From Chitinophaga sancti (GTDB taxonomy: Bacteria > Bacteroidota > Bacteroidia > Chitinophagales > Chitinophagaceae), in the NCBI RefSeq assembly GCF_034087045.1, contig NZ_CP139247.1:1550001-1614000 (forward strand): 64,000 nt of DNA, given 5' to 3'. A program made the position numbers and the translations under genes. Positions within the stretch are counted from its first letter, which is position 1; every line of letters starts with the position of its first letter. The notes beneath the pieces are model-generated. The model ran no database searches. It was not told where the DNA came from and saw only the letters and a program-made list of their open reading frames with translations. Positions 29,940 through 38,423 of the stretch are shown here, one piece after another.

Positions 29940-31222
29940 TGAGAGCACTAATTTTATTGATGGTGATATTATTGCCCGCACGCCTGTTGCTGGCACAGAC
30001 ATATACAGATGTACAACCTGTTTTTGCAACAAGGTGTGTGGGGTGTCACCATACAGGTGGTTCAGCACCGTTTTCATTAGCCACTTATGAAGAGGTAAAG
30101 AGAAGAATTTCGTTTATCAAAGAAGTGATCAATACCGGTTACATGCCCCCATTCAAAGCAGATGTGCACTATCGGGATTATGCCAATAACCGTATCCTGA
30201 CACCGGAAGAAAAGAATACTATTCTGAACTGGATTAGTAATAATGCGCCAAAAGGGAAAACAGTGGCGCCGGCAAAAGTTGTAGATGTGAATGCCACAGC
30301 TCCTGACCTGATCCTGAAAGCAGATAAACCCTATATCGTAAAAGGCGATAACCAGGAGAGATTTGTGATATTCAAAGTGCCTTTTGAACTGAAAGATACT
30401 GCCAATATTGAGCGACTCGAATTATACACAAATAACAAGAAAGTCATTCACCATATCAATTATGGTTTTTATGCCGTGGCAGATGCCGGCAAAGACATCT
30501 CTGTAGCTCCTTCCTTTGTTGAAGCAGATATTGATACCGCCGGCCTGGAAGTAAAAAGGTTCGGACCATTAAAGCAAAATATGGTGTACTATTCCGGGTG
30601 GATACCCGGCACGACCGAAGAATTTTACCCTAAGCAGTTCGGATGGGTACTGCCTAAGCGCGGTGTCGTATTATTAACTGTACACTATGCGGCAATAGCA
30701 GCAGATGAAGTATCTACAGTAGGGGTAAAGTTATTTTATAAGAAAGGACCTGTACAGCGTAAGGTCCAGATCATCAGCCTTGGATCCGGTGGTATAGCCG
30801 AAAGAGACATTCAACCCAGGTTTGTAATCTTTCCCAATCAGGTTAGTACCTATACCCTGAAGGTAAAAACACAGGAGACGCAGTCTGTTATGTATGTATG
30901 GCCACATATGCATTTGTTAGGTAAGGAGTTTGTGGCTTACGCAGTGACGCCGGATCGTGATACCATTCCATTGGTACATATCCCTGCCTGGGATTTCCGC
31001 TGGCAGGAATTGTATCGTATGCAGCACCTGGTGAAAATACCTGCAGGTGCTATCATTCATATGATTGGAATTTATGATAATACGACGGGCAACCCTGTGA
31101 ACCCAAATCATCCGCCTAAGCTGGTGATGTCAAGTGGAGATATGCGGGCCAATGAGGAAATGTTTACCCTTATGATGATCTATGTGCCATATGAGCCGGG
31201 GGATGAAAACATTACATTGTGA
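29936..31222 (+). CDS. c-type cytochrome fused to a copper type II monooxygenase-like domain
   Basis: This is a 428-residue exported protein. A signal peptide (ALILLMVILLPARLLLAQ) is followed by one haem c site, CVGCH (Cys34, Cys37, His38), and a Met-containing GYMPPF axial-ligand loop near 68. From about residue 110 the sequence resembles the two-domain fold of peptidylglycine hydroxylating/ascorbate-dependent copper monooxygenases. The candidate copper ligands are the HHINYGF histidines near 165 and the W-P-H-M-H pair near 320. It overlaps the redoxin gene by four bases. It may be an electron-fed copper oxidase/monooxygenase; the reaction is unknown. Confidence 0.7.
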   Translation: MMRALILLMVILLPARLLLAQTYTDVQPVFATRCVGCHHTGGSAPFSLATYEEVKRRISFIKEVINTGYMPPFKADVHYRDYANNRILTPEEKNTILNWISNNAPKGKTVAPAKVVDVNATAPDLILKADKPYIVKGDNQERFVIFKVPFELKDTANIERLELYTNNKKVIHHINYGFYAVADAGKDISVAPSFVEADIDTAGLEVKRFGPLKQNMVYYSGWIPGTTEEFYPKQFGWVLPKRGVVLLTVHYAAIAADEVSTVGVKLFYKKGPVQRKVQIISLGSGGIAERDIQPRFVIFPNQVSTYTLKVKTQETQSVMYVWPHMHLLGKEFVAYAVTPDRDTIPLVHIPAWDFRWQELYRMQHLVKIPAGAIIHMIGIYDNTTGNPVNPNHPPKLVMSSGDMRANEEMFTLMMIYVPYEPGDENITL

Positions 31223-31562
31223 TCGGTGATCAATCCCCTGACTGACCAGAAAAGATTCCTTTTCCAGCCAGTCACCAGGGGTTGGGATGGGGCTAATAGC
31301 GTTATCCATTCATCACGCTTTGATAGAAATTTAAAAGAGGGCTTATCTCGAAGTATTGTTGGGGCCACAAGTATGAATGCGCTTACGAACAATTCTTTCT
31401 TCGCAGTGAAGAAAGGGGATTAATTTCACTACAGGACTAATAGGCCGTTATGCTGATATGCTATTGCAGGGTAAAGAAAGGATAAAACACGCAAACCTGT
31501 ATAAAATGAGCGTCTACAAAGTGTATACAAGGTATTAATTTGTAGTTGTGTAGTATGTTTTA
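31223..31562. other. Convergent intergenic stretch with an imperfect hairpin
   Basis: No convincing gene lies here. A 65-codon frame from a GTG at 31226 has no recognisable content. An imperfect long hairpin spans about 31235-31281 (cccctg...cagggg outer stem with a gaaaag/cttttc inner stem), with no T tract. It may mark the end of the + transcript. Confidence 0.4.
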
Positions 31563-33206
31563 TTAATTGGTTTTCAATTTCTTATTCAATCTTGCCTTTG
31601 CCTGCCGCACACTCGCAGCTTCAATGTTTAGCAGGGTAGCAATCTCTTTTGTTGACAAATTGATGTGGAAATAAGCATATAATCTCAACTCATTATTGGT
31701 GAGATTGGGGTGTTGAGACTTCAGTTTTTCGAAGAAACCAGGGTGTACCTGTTCAAAATGCAACCTGAATTTATCCCATTCGGCATCCAGGAATTTATGT
31801 TCCCGCAATGACGATTTGATTGATTTTATACCCGGGTATAATTCGTCGATGTCGTGGATTTGTTTCTTCAGGTCATCCAGCAGTTTATTTTTCTGATAGA
31901 TGTAAAGACTATTACTAACCAACTCCCGGTTATTGTTATCCAGTTTTTGCTGCAATAGATCGTTTCTGTCTTTTTCTGCCTGCATGGCCAGGGAGATCTG
32001 TTCATTTTCCTTTTCTATGAGCCAGTGATGGTGTTTACTTTGAGCAATGTCCGTTTCAAGTTTCGCTATTTCATATCCTTTGGCATCCAGTTCCTCATGA
32101 ATGGTCTTGATCCGGCTCACCAGGACCATCGTGAAGGTAATGATCTGGGAAATGATGGCGATTTCCGGCAGCAGAGAGCTATTTTTACTATAATCAGGAG
32201 TAGAATTAATTATGAAAGACACGGCCAGTCCGGTGGAAAAAATAATCGGCAGCAGATTCGCCAGCATGAACACACTGGCGCCCCGTATGCGTTTCTTGTA
32301 AGCTACTACGCTGGTAATCAATAAACTTAGAGAAAGTATACAGATGAAGATGTCATCATATACCAGGGTATAATTGTCCATGTAAAACCAGCCTGAAATC
32401 GTGGTGATACACGGAACTACCTCAAAAATTATGTACCCGACCAGCAGATAACGAAGCATCCTGTCGTATGTTGGTAACAGCTCTTTGGTTCGCAGGTAGG
32501 AGCGGGTTAGCTGAATGAACCCTGTAAAGATGATGGTGCAACCAACATGTAAAAAGAGCGAGTTCAGGTCATACATATACACCGTACCATCCGGCATGAC
32601 CCTGAGATGATAGTAAGAAAGGGGAAGTAACCGGGTGGTGAAATGCTTGAAGGAGGTAACAAATATCATCGCCCCCAGCTGTACCAGCAGGTACCAGATA
32701 TTTACACGGTCGTGCAGTTGAAACCAGGTATATAAATTATAAGCTGCAAAACAGGCCAACAGGGAAATGGTGACGATCCAGGAAATATACATGAGGTGAT
32801 CCCGACTGGCGGCGGCGATCTCTTTTTCAAGCCGGATCACGGGATGAACCTTGTATCCATAGCGCTGTATTTCGGCAAAATCTGGTCGCAGGTACAGGGT
32901 AGTAGTCGCATTGCCATTGAAAGTAAGGTGTATTTCCCCTCTTTTCCGCTGGCGTGAAGGAATGGCAGGGCCTGCCTTGTATGCTTTTCCGTCTATATAT
33001 AATGTATAGTTCAGGGGCTCGGAGAGCGAGAACCGGTATTTTTCTTTGTTGGGATAGGGGTTCCCCACTATAAACTGAGCAGAATCAGTGCTGATTTCCA
33101 GTACCGGTTCATTGTTCAGATAGTGTATTTTAGATTGTGCGCGTACCCCCAACGTAACGAACAGTAATAGTATAGGACTGAAATGATTGGCGACTCCCGA
33201 TGGCAT
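31563..33206 (-). CDS. Membrane-anchored LuxR-type transcriptional regulator (7TM sensor)
   Basis: This is a 547-residue protein with a signal peptide (SPILLLFVTLGVRAQS), an extracytoplasmic beta-rich part to about 130, and seven hydrophobic segments from about 140 to 365, as in 7TMR-DISM-like sensors. A cytoplasmic coiled coil spans about 375-450. The C-terminal GerE/LuxR-like helix-turn-helix reads LTNNELRLYAYFHINLSTKE then IATLLNIEAASVRQAKARL. Single-component regulators of this kind are common in Bacteroidota. It is divergent from the large TonB-dependent receptor gene at 33607, its most obvious candidate target. Confidence 0.8.
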   Translation of the reverse strand: MPSGVANHFSPILLLFVTLGVRAQSKIHYLNNEPVLEISTDSAQFIVGNPYPNKEKYRFSLSEPLNYTLYIDGKAYKAGPAIPSRQRKRGEIHLTFNGNATTTLYLRPDFAEIQRYGYKVHPVIRLEKEIAAASRDHLMYISWIVTISLLACFAAYNLYTWFQLHDRVNIWYLLVQLGAMIFVTSFKHFTTRLLPLSYYHLRVMPDGTVYMYDLNSLFLHVGCTIIFTGFIQLTRSYLRTKELLPTYDRMLRYLLVGYIIFEVVPCITTISGWFYMDNYTLVYDDIFICILSLSLLITSVVAYKKRIRGASVFMLANLLPIIFSTGLAVSFIINSTPDYSKNSSLLPEIAIISQIITFTMVLVSRIKTIHEELDAKGYEIAKLETDIAQSKHHHWLIEKENEQISLAMQAEKDRNDLLQQKLDNNNRELVSNSLYIYQKNKLLDDLKKQIHDIDELYPGIKSIKSSLREHKFLDAEWDKFRLHFEQVHPGFFEKLKSQHPNLTNNELRLYAYFHINLSTKEIATLLNIEAASVRQAKARLNKKLKTN

Positions 33207-33606
33207 AATTATCGAATAGCGGGAAAGGTAGATGATAATCAGCGAAAAAGCAAAATGATAGAAGTTGTATATTGTGAGTGTTAAATAGTTCGTATTTTTC
33301 TTTATACCTGTATTTTTTCTCGTGCCATCAGTATCCTAAACAGGCAAAATCAACCAACGACACAACAAGAACGATAACAGGTACAACAAAAGAAGGGGCA
33401 GATGAGATAAGTAATGTAGAAATTGGCAATACGAAATAGATTCTCTGTTTGCACTAAAGAAAGATTGGCCTATAAGTATGTACTGGAATTGTATCAGGAT
33501 GCTGTAAAACACAAACTGGAAATGTAACCATCACTTAACACACATCTCATAATAAGTAGCTTGTAATTCATATAATTTAACAACCAAAATCAAAATCAGG
33601 CAAATC
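33207..33606. other. Divergent intergenic region
   Basis: This 400-base AT-rich region sits between the divergent regulator and receptor genes and must hold both promoters. One open stretch at about 33427-33527 reads in frame as ...TKERLAYKYVLELYQDAVK... and ends in a stop. It looks protein-like but has no start or family I recognise, so it may be a decayed gene end. Confidence 0.4.
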
Positions 33607-36600
33607 ATGTCGATCCGAAATTGTCTATTAACACTCGTGTTAATACTTAATTTACCTATGTTCCTCCTGGCGCAGGAAACAACCTCAGAAATTCACGGTA
33701 TAGTTACCGACGGCCAGACTGGAGTACCAGGCGCCGTTATCACAGCTGTACACACCCCTACCGGCACCCGCTATATAACCACCAGCCGTGCGGATGGTCG
33801 CTACAATTTTGCCAACGTACGTGTAGGTGGTCCTTACACCATTTCCGTGACCTTTATCGGGTATGGTGATCAGCACCTGGACAATATCAATCTGTCACTG
33901 GGCCAGGAATTTACCGGCAACTTCACCCTCGCCCCGAGTACCAAACAACTGGGCGAAATAGTGGTGAAAGGAAAGCAGGATAAAACCTTCAACAACAGCC
34001 GCACCGGTTCCCAGGAGATCATCAGCAGGGATCAGTTGGAAAAACTGCCAACCATCAGCCGCTCTGCACAGGATTTTACCCGTCTTGAACCTACCAGCAG
34101 TACTGTAGCCGCTGGTCAGAGCTTTGGTGGTAGAAGCCCCCAGTACAACAACTTTACTGTAGATGGTGCAAACTTCAACAACTCTTTTGGCCTGTCCGGT
34201 ACCCTGGGTGGTCAAACAAGTGCACAACCTATCAGCCTGGATGCGATTGAGCAGGTACAGGTAAACGTATCGCCTTACGATGTACGTCAGGGTGGTTTCT
34301 CCGGTGCCGGTGTAAATGCTGTAACCAGGAGTGGTACCAATACCCTGAAAGCATCTGTATACACCTACATCAAAGGTGCAGGTACACAAGGGTATAAAGT
34401 AGGCAACAGCCAGGTGAACAAAACACCGCTGTCCTTCAATATCCGTGGTCTCTCTATCGGTGGGCCGATCATTAAGAACAAAGTGTTCTTCTTCCTGAGC
34501 TTAGAGTCTTCCCGTCAAACGGCGCCTGCTACCAGCTGGGTACCTTCTGATGCTAATCACCCTGCTAATGCCAGTGCTGGCGTGTCACAGGCCAATGCCG
34601 ATACACTCAATGCACTCGCCGCTTTCCTGAAGTCTAACTTCGGCTATGACCCAGGTGCATTCACCGGTTATTCTTTCAGAACAAACAGTGATAAGGCTAC
34701 CCTTAAATTCGACTGGAACATCAATGAAAAACATTCATTGACGGTGAAGTACAACTACCTGAAATCATTCACTGACCAGTTTGCGAGCAACAGCCGTCCT
34801 GCCGGTGTTACCACGGGCCAGCCAGGCACGAACTCCATGCCTTTTTTTGGTAGCGGTTATGTGATCAATAACAACTTCAACATCTTTATCGCTGAGTTGA
34901 ATTCACGCTTCAGCAATAAGGTGTCCAATAAATTCCAGGTGGGCTATACCGCACTGCGCGACTATCGTACACCTAACTCTACTTCAAATACCTTCCCGCT
35001 GGTAGATATCCTGAACAACGGTAATATTTATACCACCTTCGGATACGAACCATACACTTACAACAACGTACTGAATACAGACGTATTCCAGATCTCAGAC
35101 ATCTTCACGTACTATGCCAGTGCACACGAGATCACAGTGGGTACACAGGACTATTACAGGAAGTACCAGAACGCTTTTGCTCCCGGCTATCAGGGCGCTT
35201 ACCAGTTCAATAGTCTGACAGACTTCTACAACAGTGTAACCAATGGCACTGCCAATGCAAAAAGCTATTACCTGCAGTACTCTGCACTGAAAGATGGTTC
35301 CTTTCCATGGGCATATGCAGGTTCTACAGAACTGGGTGTGTTTGCACAGGATAAATGGAGAGTCTCTGATCGTTTTACCTTCACCTATGGTGTAAGGTTT
35401 GACATGACGATCTACAAGCAATCCTTCACTGACAACCCTAATTTCGACAAACTGATTTTCAAAGATGGCCAGTCTTACAACATTGGTAAAGCGCCGGGCA
35501 ATGCAGTGCTGATCTCTCCACGCATCGGTTTCAACTATGATGTAATGGGCGACAGAACCCTGCAGTTAAGAGGTGGTTTCGGTATCTTCTCAGGTCCTCC
35601 TCCGTTTGTATGGTTGAGCAACCAGGCTAGTAACAACGGTATTCAGTGGGGTTCCTTCACGAATACTTCCGGTGTGGCCTTTAGTGCAGATCCAAATGCA
35701 TACCGTCCTACAAGTGCATCAGCTAACACTTCTTACAGTGTAGCACTGACAGACAAGAATTTCAAATACCCTTCCGTACTGAAATCAAGTCTGGCGGTTG
35801 ATAAAAAGATCAATGACTGGGTATTCACAGTAGAGGGTACGTATTCCAAAGATATCAATGCAGTTTACTTCTCCAACATCAACCTGAATGAGACGAATGG
35901 CTATGCATTGAATAATGGTGGTGATAACCGTATGCGATATAACACATCGCTGACTACTTCTCTGAATACAAGCAATAAGTATTATTCAGGTACCACACTT
36001 GAAAACCCTAATATCGGTAATGCTATTCTGATGAAGAATACCAACAAGGGTTATACATACAATATTACAGCAAGAATAGAGCGTACTTTTGGTAACCTGT
36101 ACACCAGCGTGGCTTACGCACATGGTGATGCAAGAAATACTTCTGAAACAGGTAGCACCGCATCTTCTATGTGGAGTGCACGCGCAGTAAGTGGTGATCC
36201 AAATGGTGCTAACCTGGCATATGCTTCTTACAGACTGCCTAACCGTGTCATTGCAATGGCATCTTACAAAGTGTCTTATGCAAAGTACTTCGCTACTTCA
36301 TTCGGTGCTATTTTCGAAGCAGCACCCGCTGGTGCCGTTTCTTATATTTACAATGGTGACCTGAATGGCGATGGCTTTAACAATGACCTGATCTATATTC
36401 CAAAGAGTGCGACCGATATCAACCTGATCAATGTGGGTTCTTACAATGCTACCACACATACAGGTTCTACTACAGGTACTGCTGCTGATCCAAGAACTGC
36501 TTCACAGATCTATACACAGCTGGACAACTTCATTGGTCAGAACAAATACCTCAATTTCCACCGTGGCGAAACAGCAAAAGCAAATGCTGCTGTATTACCT

Positions 36601-36918
36601 TACTACAAAAAACTGGATGTAAATATCACAGAAGATATCTCAGTAAAAACAGGAAAAGACAGGCATACATTGAGATTGTCTCTCGATATTATCAATGTGG
36701 GTAACTTCCTGAACAGGAACTGGGGTATTGTGCAAGCCGCTACAGTCAATAACTTCCTGAAGTTTGAAGGGTTGGCTGCTGATGGTAAAACGCCTTTATT
36801 CTCATTCCCTTATGCTGATTCAAAAAATCAGGTGTCTTATGTGAATAGCTATGCCAATAACACCGCTATTACTTCAAGATGGCAGATGCAGTTTGGTATC
36901 AGATATTTATTTAACTAA
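33607..36918 (+). CDS. Oar-like TonB-dependent outer-membrane protein
   Basis: This is an 1103-residue protein with a signal peptide (LLTLVLILNLPMFLLAQ). A carboxypeptidase-regulatory-like Ig fold spans about 28-110 (IHGIVTDGQTGVPGAVI), then comes a plug (QEIISRDQLEKLPTISRSAQ and SPQYNNFTVDGANFNNSFGL) and a large barrel. The plug sequence with PYDVRQGGFSGAGVNAVTRSG is characteristic of the Oar/CarboxypepD-TonB group rather than SusC. No SusD partner or STN domain is present. It could import peptides or export/display adhesion-related protein as some Oar proteins do; the substrate is unknown. Confidence 0.85.
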   Translation: MSIRNCLLTLVLILNLPMFLLAQETTSEIHGIVTDGQTGVPGAVITAVHTPTGTRYITTSRADGRYNFANVRVGGPYTISVTFIGYGDQHLDNINLSLGQEFTGNFTLAPSTKQLGEIVVKGKQDKTFNNSRTGSQEIISRDQLEKLPTISRSAQDFTRLEPTSSTVAAGQSFGGRSPQYNNFTVDGANFNNSFGLSGTLGGQTSAQPISLDAIEQVQVNVSPYDVRQGGFSGAGVNAVTRSGTNTLKASVYTYIKGAGTQGYKVGNSQVNKTPLSFNIRGLSIGGPIIKNKVFFFLSLESSRQTAPATSWVPSDANHPANASAGVSQANADTLNALAAFLKSNFGYDPGAFTGYSFRTNSDKATLKFDWNINEKHSLTVKYNYLKSFTDQFASNSRPAGVTTGQPGTNSMPFFGSGYVINNNFNIFIAELNSRFSNKVSNKFQVGYTALRDYRTPNSTSNTFPLVDILNNGNIYTTFGYEPYTYNNVLNTDVFQISDIFTYYASAHEITVGTQDYYRKYQNAFAPGYQGAYQFNSLTDFYNSVTNGTANAKSYYLQYSALKDGSFPWAYAGSTELGVFAQDKWRVSDRFTFTYGVRFDMTIYKQSFTDNPNFDKLIFKDGQSYNIGKAPGNAVLISPRIGFNYDVMGDRTLQLRGGFGIFSGPPPFVWLSNQASNNGIQWGSFTNTSGVAFSADPNAYRPTSASANTSYSVALTDKNFKYPSVLKSSLAVDKKINDWVFTVEGTYSKDINAVYFSNINLNETNGYALNNGGDNRMRYNTSLTTSLNTSNKYYSGTTLENPNIGNAILMKNTNKGYTYNITARIERTFGNLYTSVAYAHGDARNTSETGSTASSMWSARAVSGDPNGANLAYASYRLPNRVIAMASYKVSYAKYFATSFGAIFEAAPAGAVSYIYNGDLNGDGFNNDLIYIPKSATDINLINVGSYNATTHTGSTTGTAADPRTASQIYTQLDNFIGQNKYLNFHRGETAKANAAVLPYYKKLDVNITEDISVKTGKDRHTLRLSLDIINVGNFLNRNWGIVQAATVNNFLKFEGLAADGKTPLFSFPYADSKNQVSYVNSYANNTAITSRWQMQFGIRYLFN

Positions 36919-37016
36919 GAAAAACACTATCATAAAGAGCGTGTATAAAAAATAAATAAACCTCCTCAGAAGTGCTTAAAGGAAGGACTACCTATCTCCA
37001 TTAGGTATCCGAATAA

Positions 37017-37056
37017 AACGAGGCCGTATCTTAAGTAAGATACGGCCTCGTTTTTT
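37017..37056. terminator. Bidirectional terminator between convergent transcripts
   Basis: A stem of about 17 bases (aaacgaggccgtatctta with taagatacggcctcgtttt) is flanked by A and T runs. It serves the Oar-like gene (+) and the minus-strand operon ending at 37107. Confidence 0.9.
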
Positions 37057-37106
37057 GAAAATAGTTTTCATTCCCCGTTGATGAATTCTCCTCTTTCGTG
37101 AATGTT

Positions 37107-37769
37107 TTATTTCGTTAATGACAATGCAGACCCTTTGATCTTCGTATTCCAATAAGTAATATAAAAAGTCCCTATAATCGAAGGCATTATCCACGTAACC
37201 AGTGTTTGTATATGCAAACCCGCCACCATAAAAGCTGTAATAGAAGCGATCAGCGCCGCCACCATCCTGCCTATATGACTACTCAGCCACGCATTTTTCT
37301 TCTCTTTAAAAACCCTGAAAGTGTAAAAATCCTTTAATGTCATATACAACCCAAACCCACCAAAGAAAGCAAACAATACGGCATTCCCACCTTTGTGCGT
37401 AGTGATCTGGTAAATGCCGATCAGCAGCATGATAACAGAAGCGCCCAGCATAGTACCCGATATCGTTTTATCAATCGTATCAGCACTGCTTTTAGTATCA
37501 TACCTGAATGTGAGCGCGCGATTGCCTGCCAGTACCAGATAAATGGTAAATACCCCGATCAGGAATAAGAACAGGTTCTCATGGCCAGGCATTCGCGCGA
37601 TCACCAACGATACCAGTGAGCTGATGACCATTGAATAAGAAAAAGTTTTGCCACAGTTTTTATGCAGCTTGCTGCCCTTTTTTACACCTATGCTGGCAAT
37701 GCCACTGACAAGGCCCAGCCCACCACATAAGGCATGTATATAAATAAGAACTTTTACGAGCGTTTCCAT
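37107..37769 (-). CDS. Predicted multi-pass membrane protein (DUF2306-like)
   Basis: This 220-residue protein has about six hydrophobic helices. The opening IYIHALCGGLGLVSGIASIG with the following KKGSKLHKNCGKTFSYSM resembles the small DUF2306-type membrane family, which carries a conserved His in helix 1 and a K-x-x-K-x-H-x-x-x-G segment. The function of that family is not established. It lies 18 bases downstream of the TPR-like gene and is last in the minus-strand operon before a terminator. Confidence 0.6.
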   Translation of the reverse strand: METLVKVLIYIHALCGGLGLVSGIASIGVKKGSKLHKNCGKTFSYSMVISSLVSLVIARMPGHENLFLFLIGVFTIYLVLAGNRALTFRYDTKSSADTIDKTISGTMLGASVIMLLIGIYQITTHKGGNAVLFAFFGGFGLYMTLKDFYTFRVFKEKKNAWLSSHIGRMVAALIASITAFMVAGLHIQTLVTWIMPSIIGTFYITYWNTKIKGSALSLTK

Positions 37770-37787
37770 GGTAATAACAATTAATGG

Positions 37788-38414
37788 TTAATTACATTTG
37801 GCCAGGTATCTTTCAGTCTCTGCCAGTCCCCAGTGTGGATATAACTCTGCTGGTTTCTCTGCCTTAAAGAGTTGTTCTGCTTTTACAAATAGCGGTTTAG
37901 CTTTCTCTTTTCCACCTCCAATGTATTCAGGTTTACCAAAGGTAGAAGCACCATCCAGGAAGTACAGGCGTGGGTTGTTCGGATCCAGTTTGTATCCTTC
38001 CTGCAGGTAAGTATACGCTTTGATGCCAAAGGTTTTAAAGCGTTCCATGGGATTCACCAGCATCTGTATAGTCGCTGCCATATTGCGGATGGTGCAGAAC
38101 TCTGCATTTTTCTGAATTGCTTCTCCTTTTGCTGCCAGGTCATTGGCTTTCTGACCGATGGCGTCTTTATCTGCTTTAGGATCGCCAAACCCAATGCGGG
38201 TCTGTGCCAGCGCTGCATAGTAGTAAGGCAGCCACTGTGTTTTTTCCGCATCTCCTATACGTTCAAATGCCTGTGATACGGTAGCGAGTTGTTCGATGGT
38301 TTTAGCAGAATCAAGCAATTCGAGGTTATGCTGCATAGCTGCCACATACTTTGTGCTCTGTGCCTGGGCACCAATGGTGACCAGTAATGCAAGGGCGAAG
38401 ATGATTTTTTTCAT
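37788..38414 (-). CDS. Secreted TPR-like hypothetical protein
   Basis: This is a 208-residue protein with a signal peptide (IFALALLVTIGAQAQS). It is all-helical and alanine-rich; segments such as WLPYYYAALAQTRIGFG and AYTYLQEGYKLDPNNPRLYF look like tetratricopeptide helices. It is encoded nine bases after the TonB-dependent receptor gene and probably works with it in the periplasm or on the surface. I cannot name its family. Confidence 0.65.
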   Translation of the reverse strand: MKKIIFALALLVTIGAQAQSTKYVAAMQHNLELLDSAKTIEQLATVSQAFERIGDAEKTQWLPYYYAALAQTRIGFGDPKADKDAIGQKANDLAAKGEAIQKNAEFCTIRNMAATIQMLVNPMERFKTFGIKAYTYLQEGYKLDPNNPRLYFLDGASTFGKPEYIGGGKEKAKPLFVKAEQLFKAEKPAELYPHWGLAETERYLAKCN

Positions 38415-38423
38415 GTTTATATT

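Noticed and set aside
31226..31423. 65-codon frame from a GTG after the cytochrome gene
   Set aside because: No recognisable domain or leader, and it covers an imperfect hairpin in a convergent gap.
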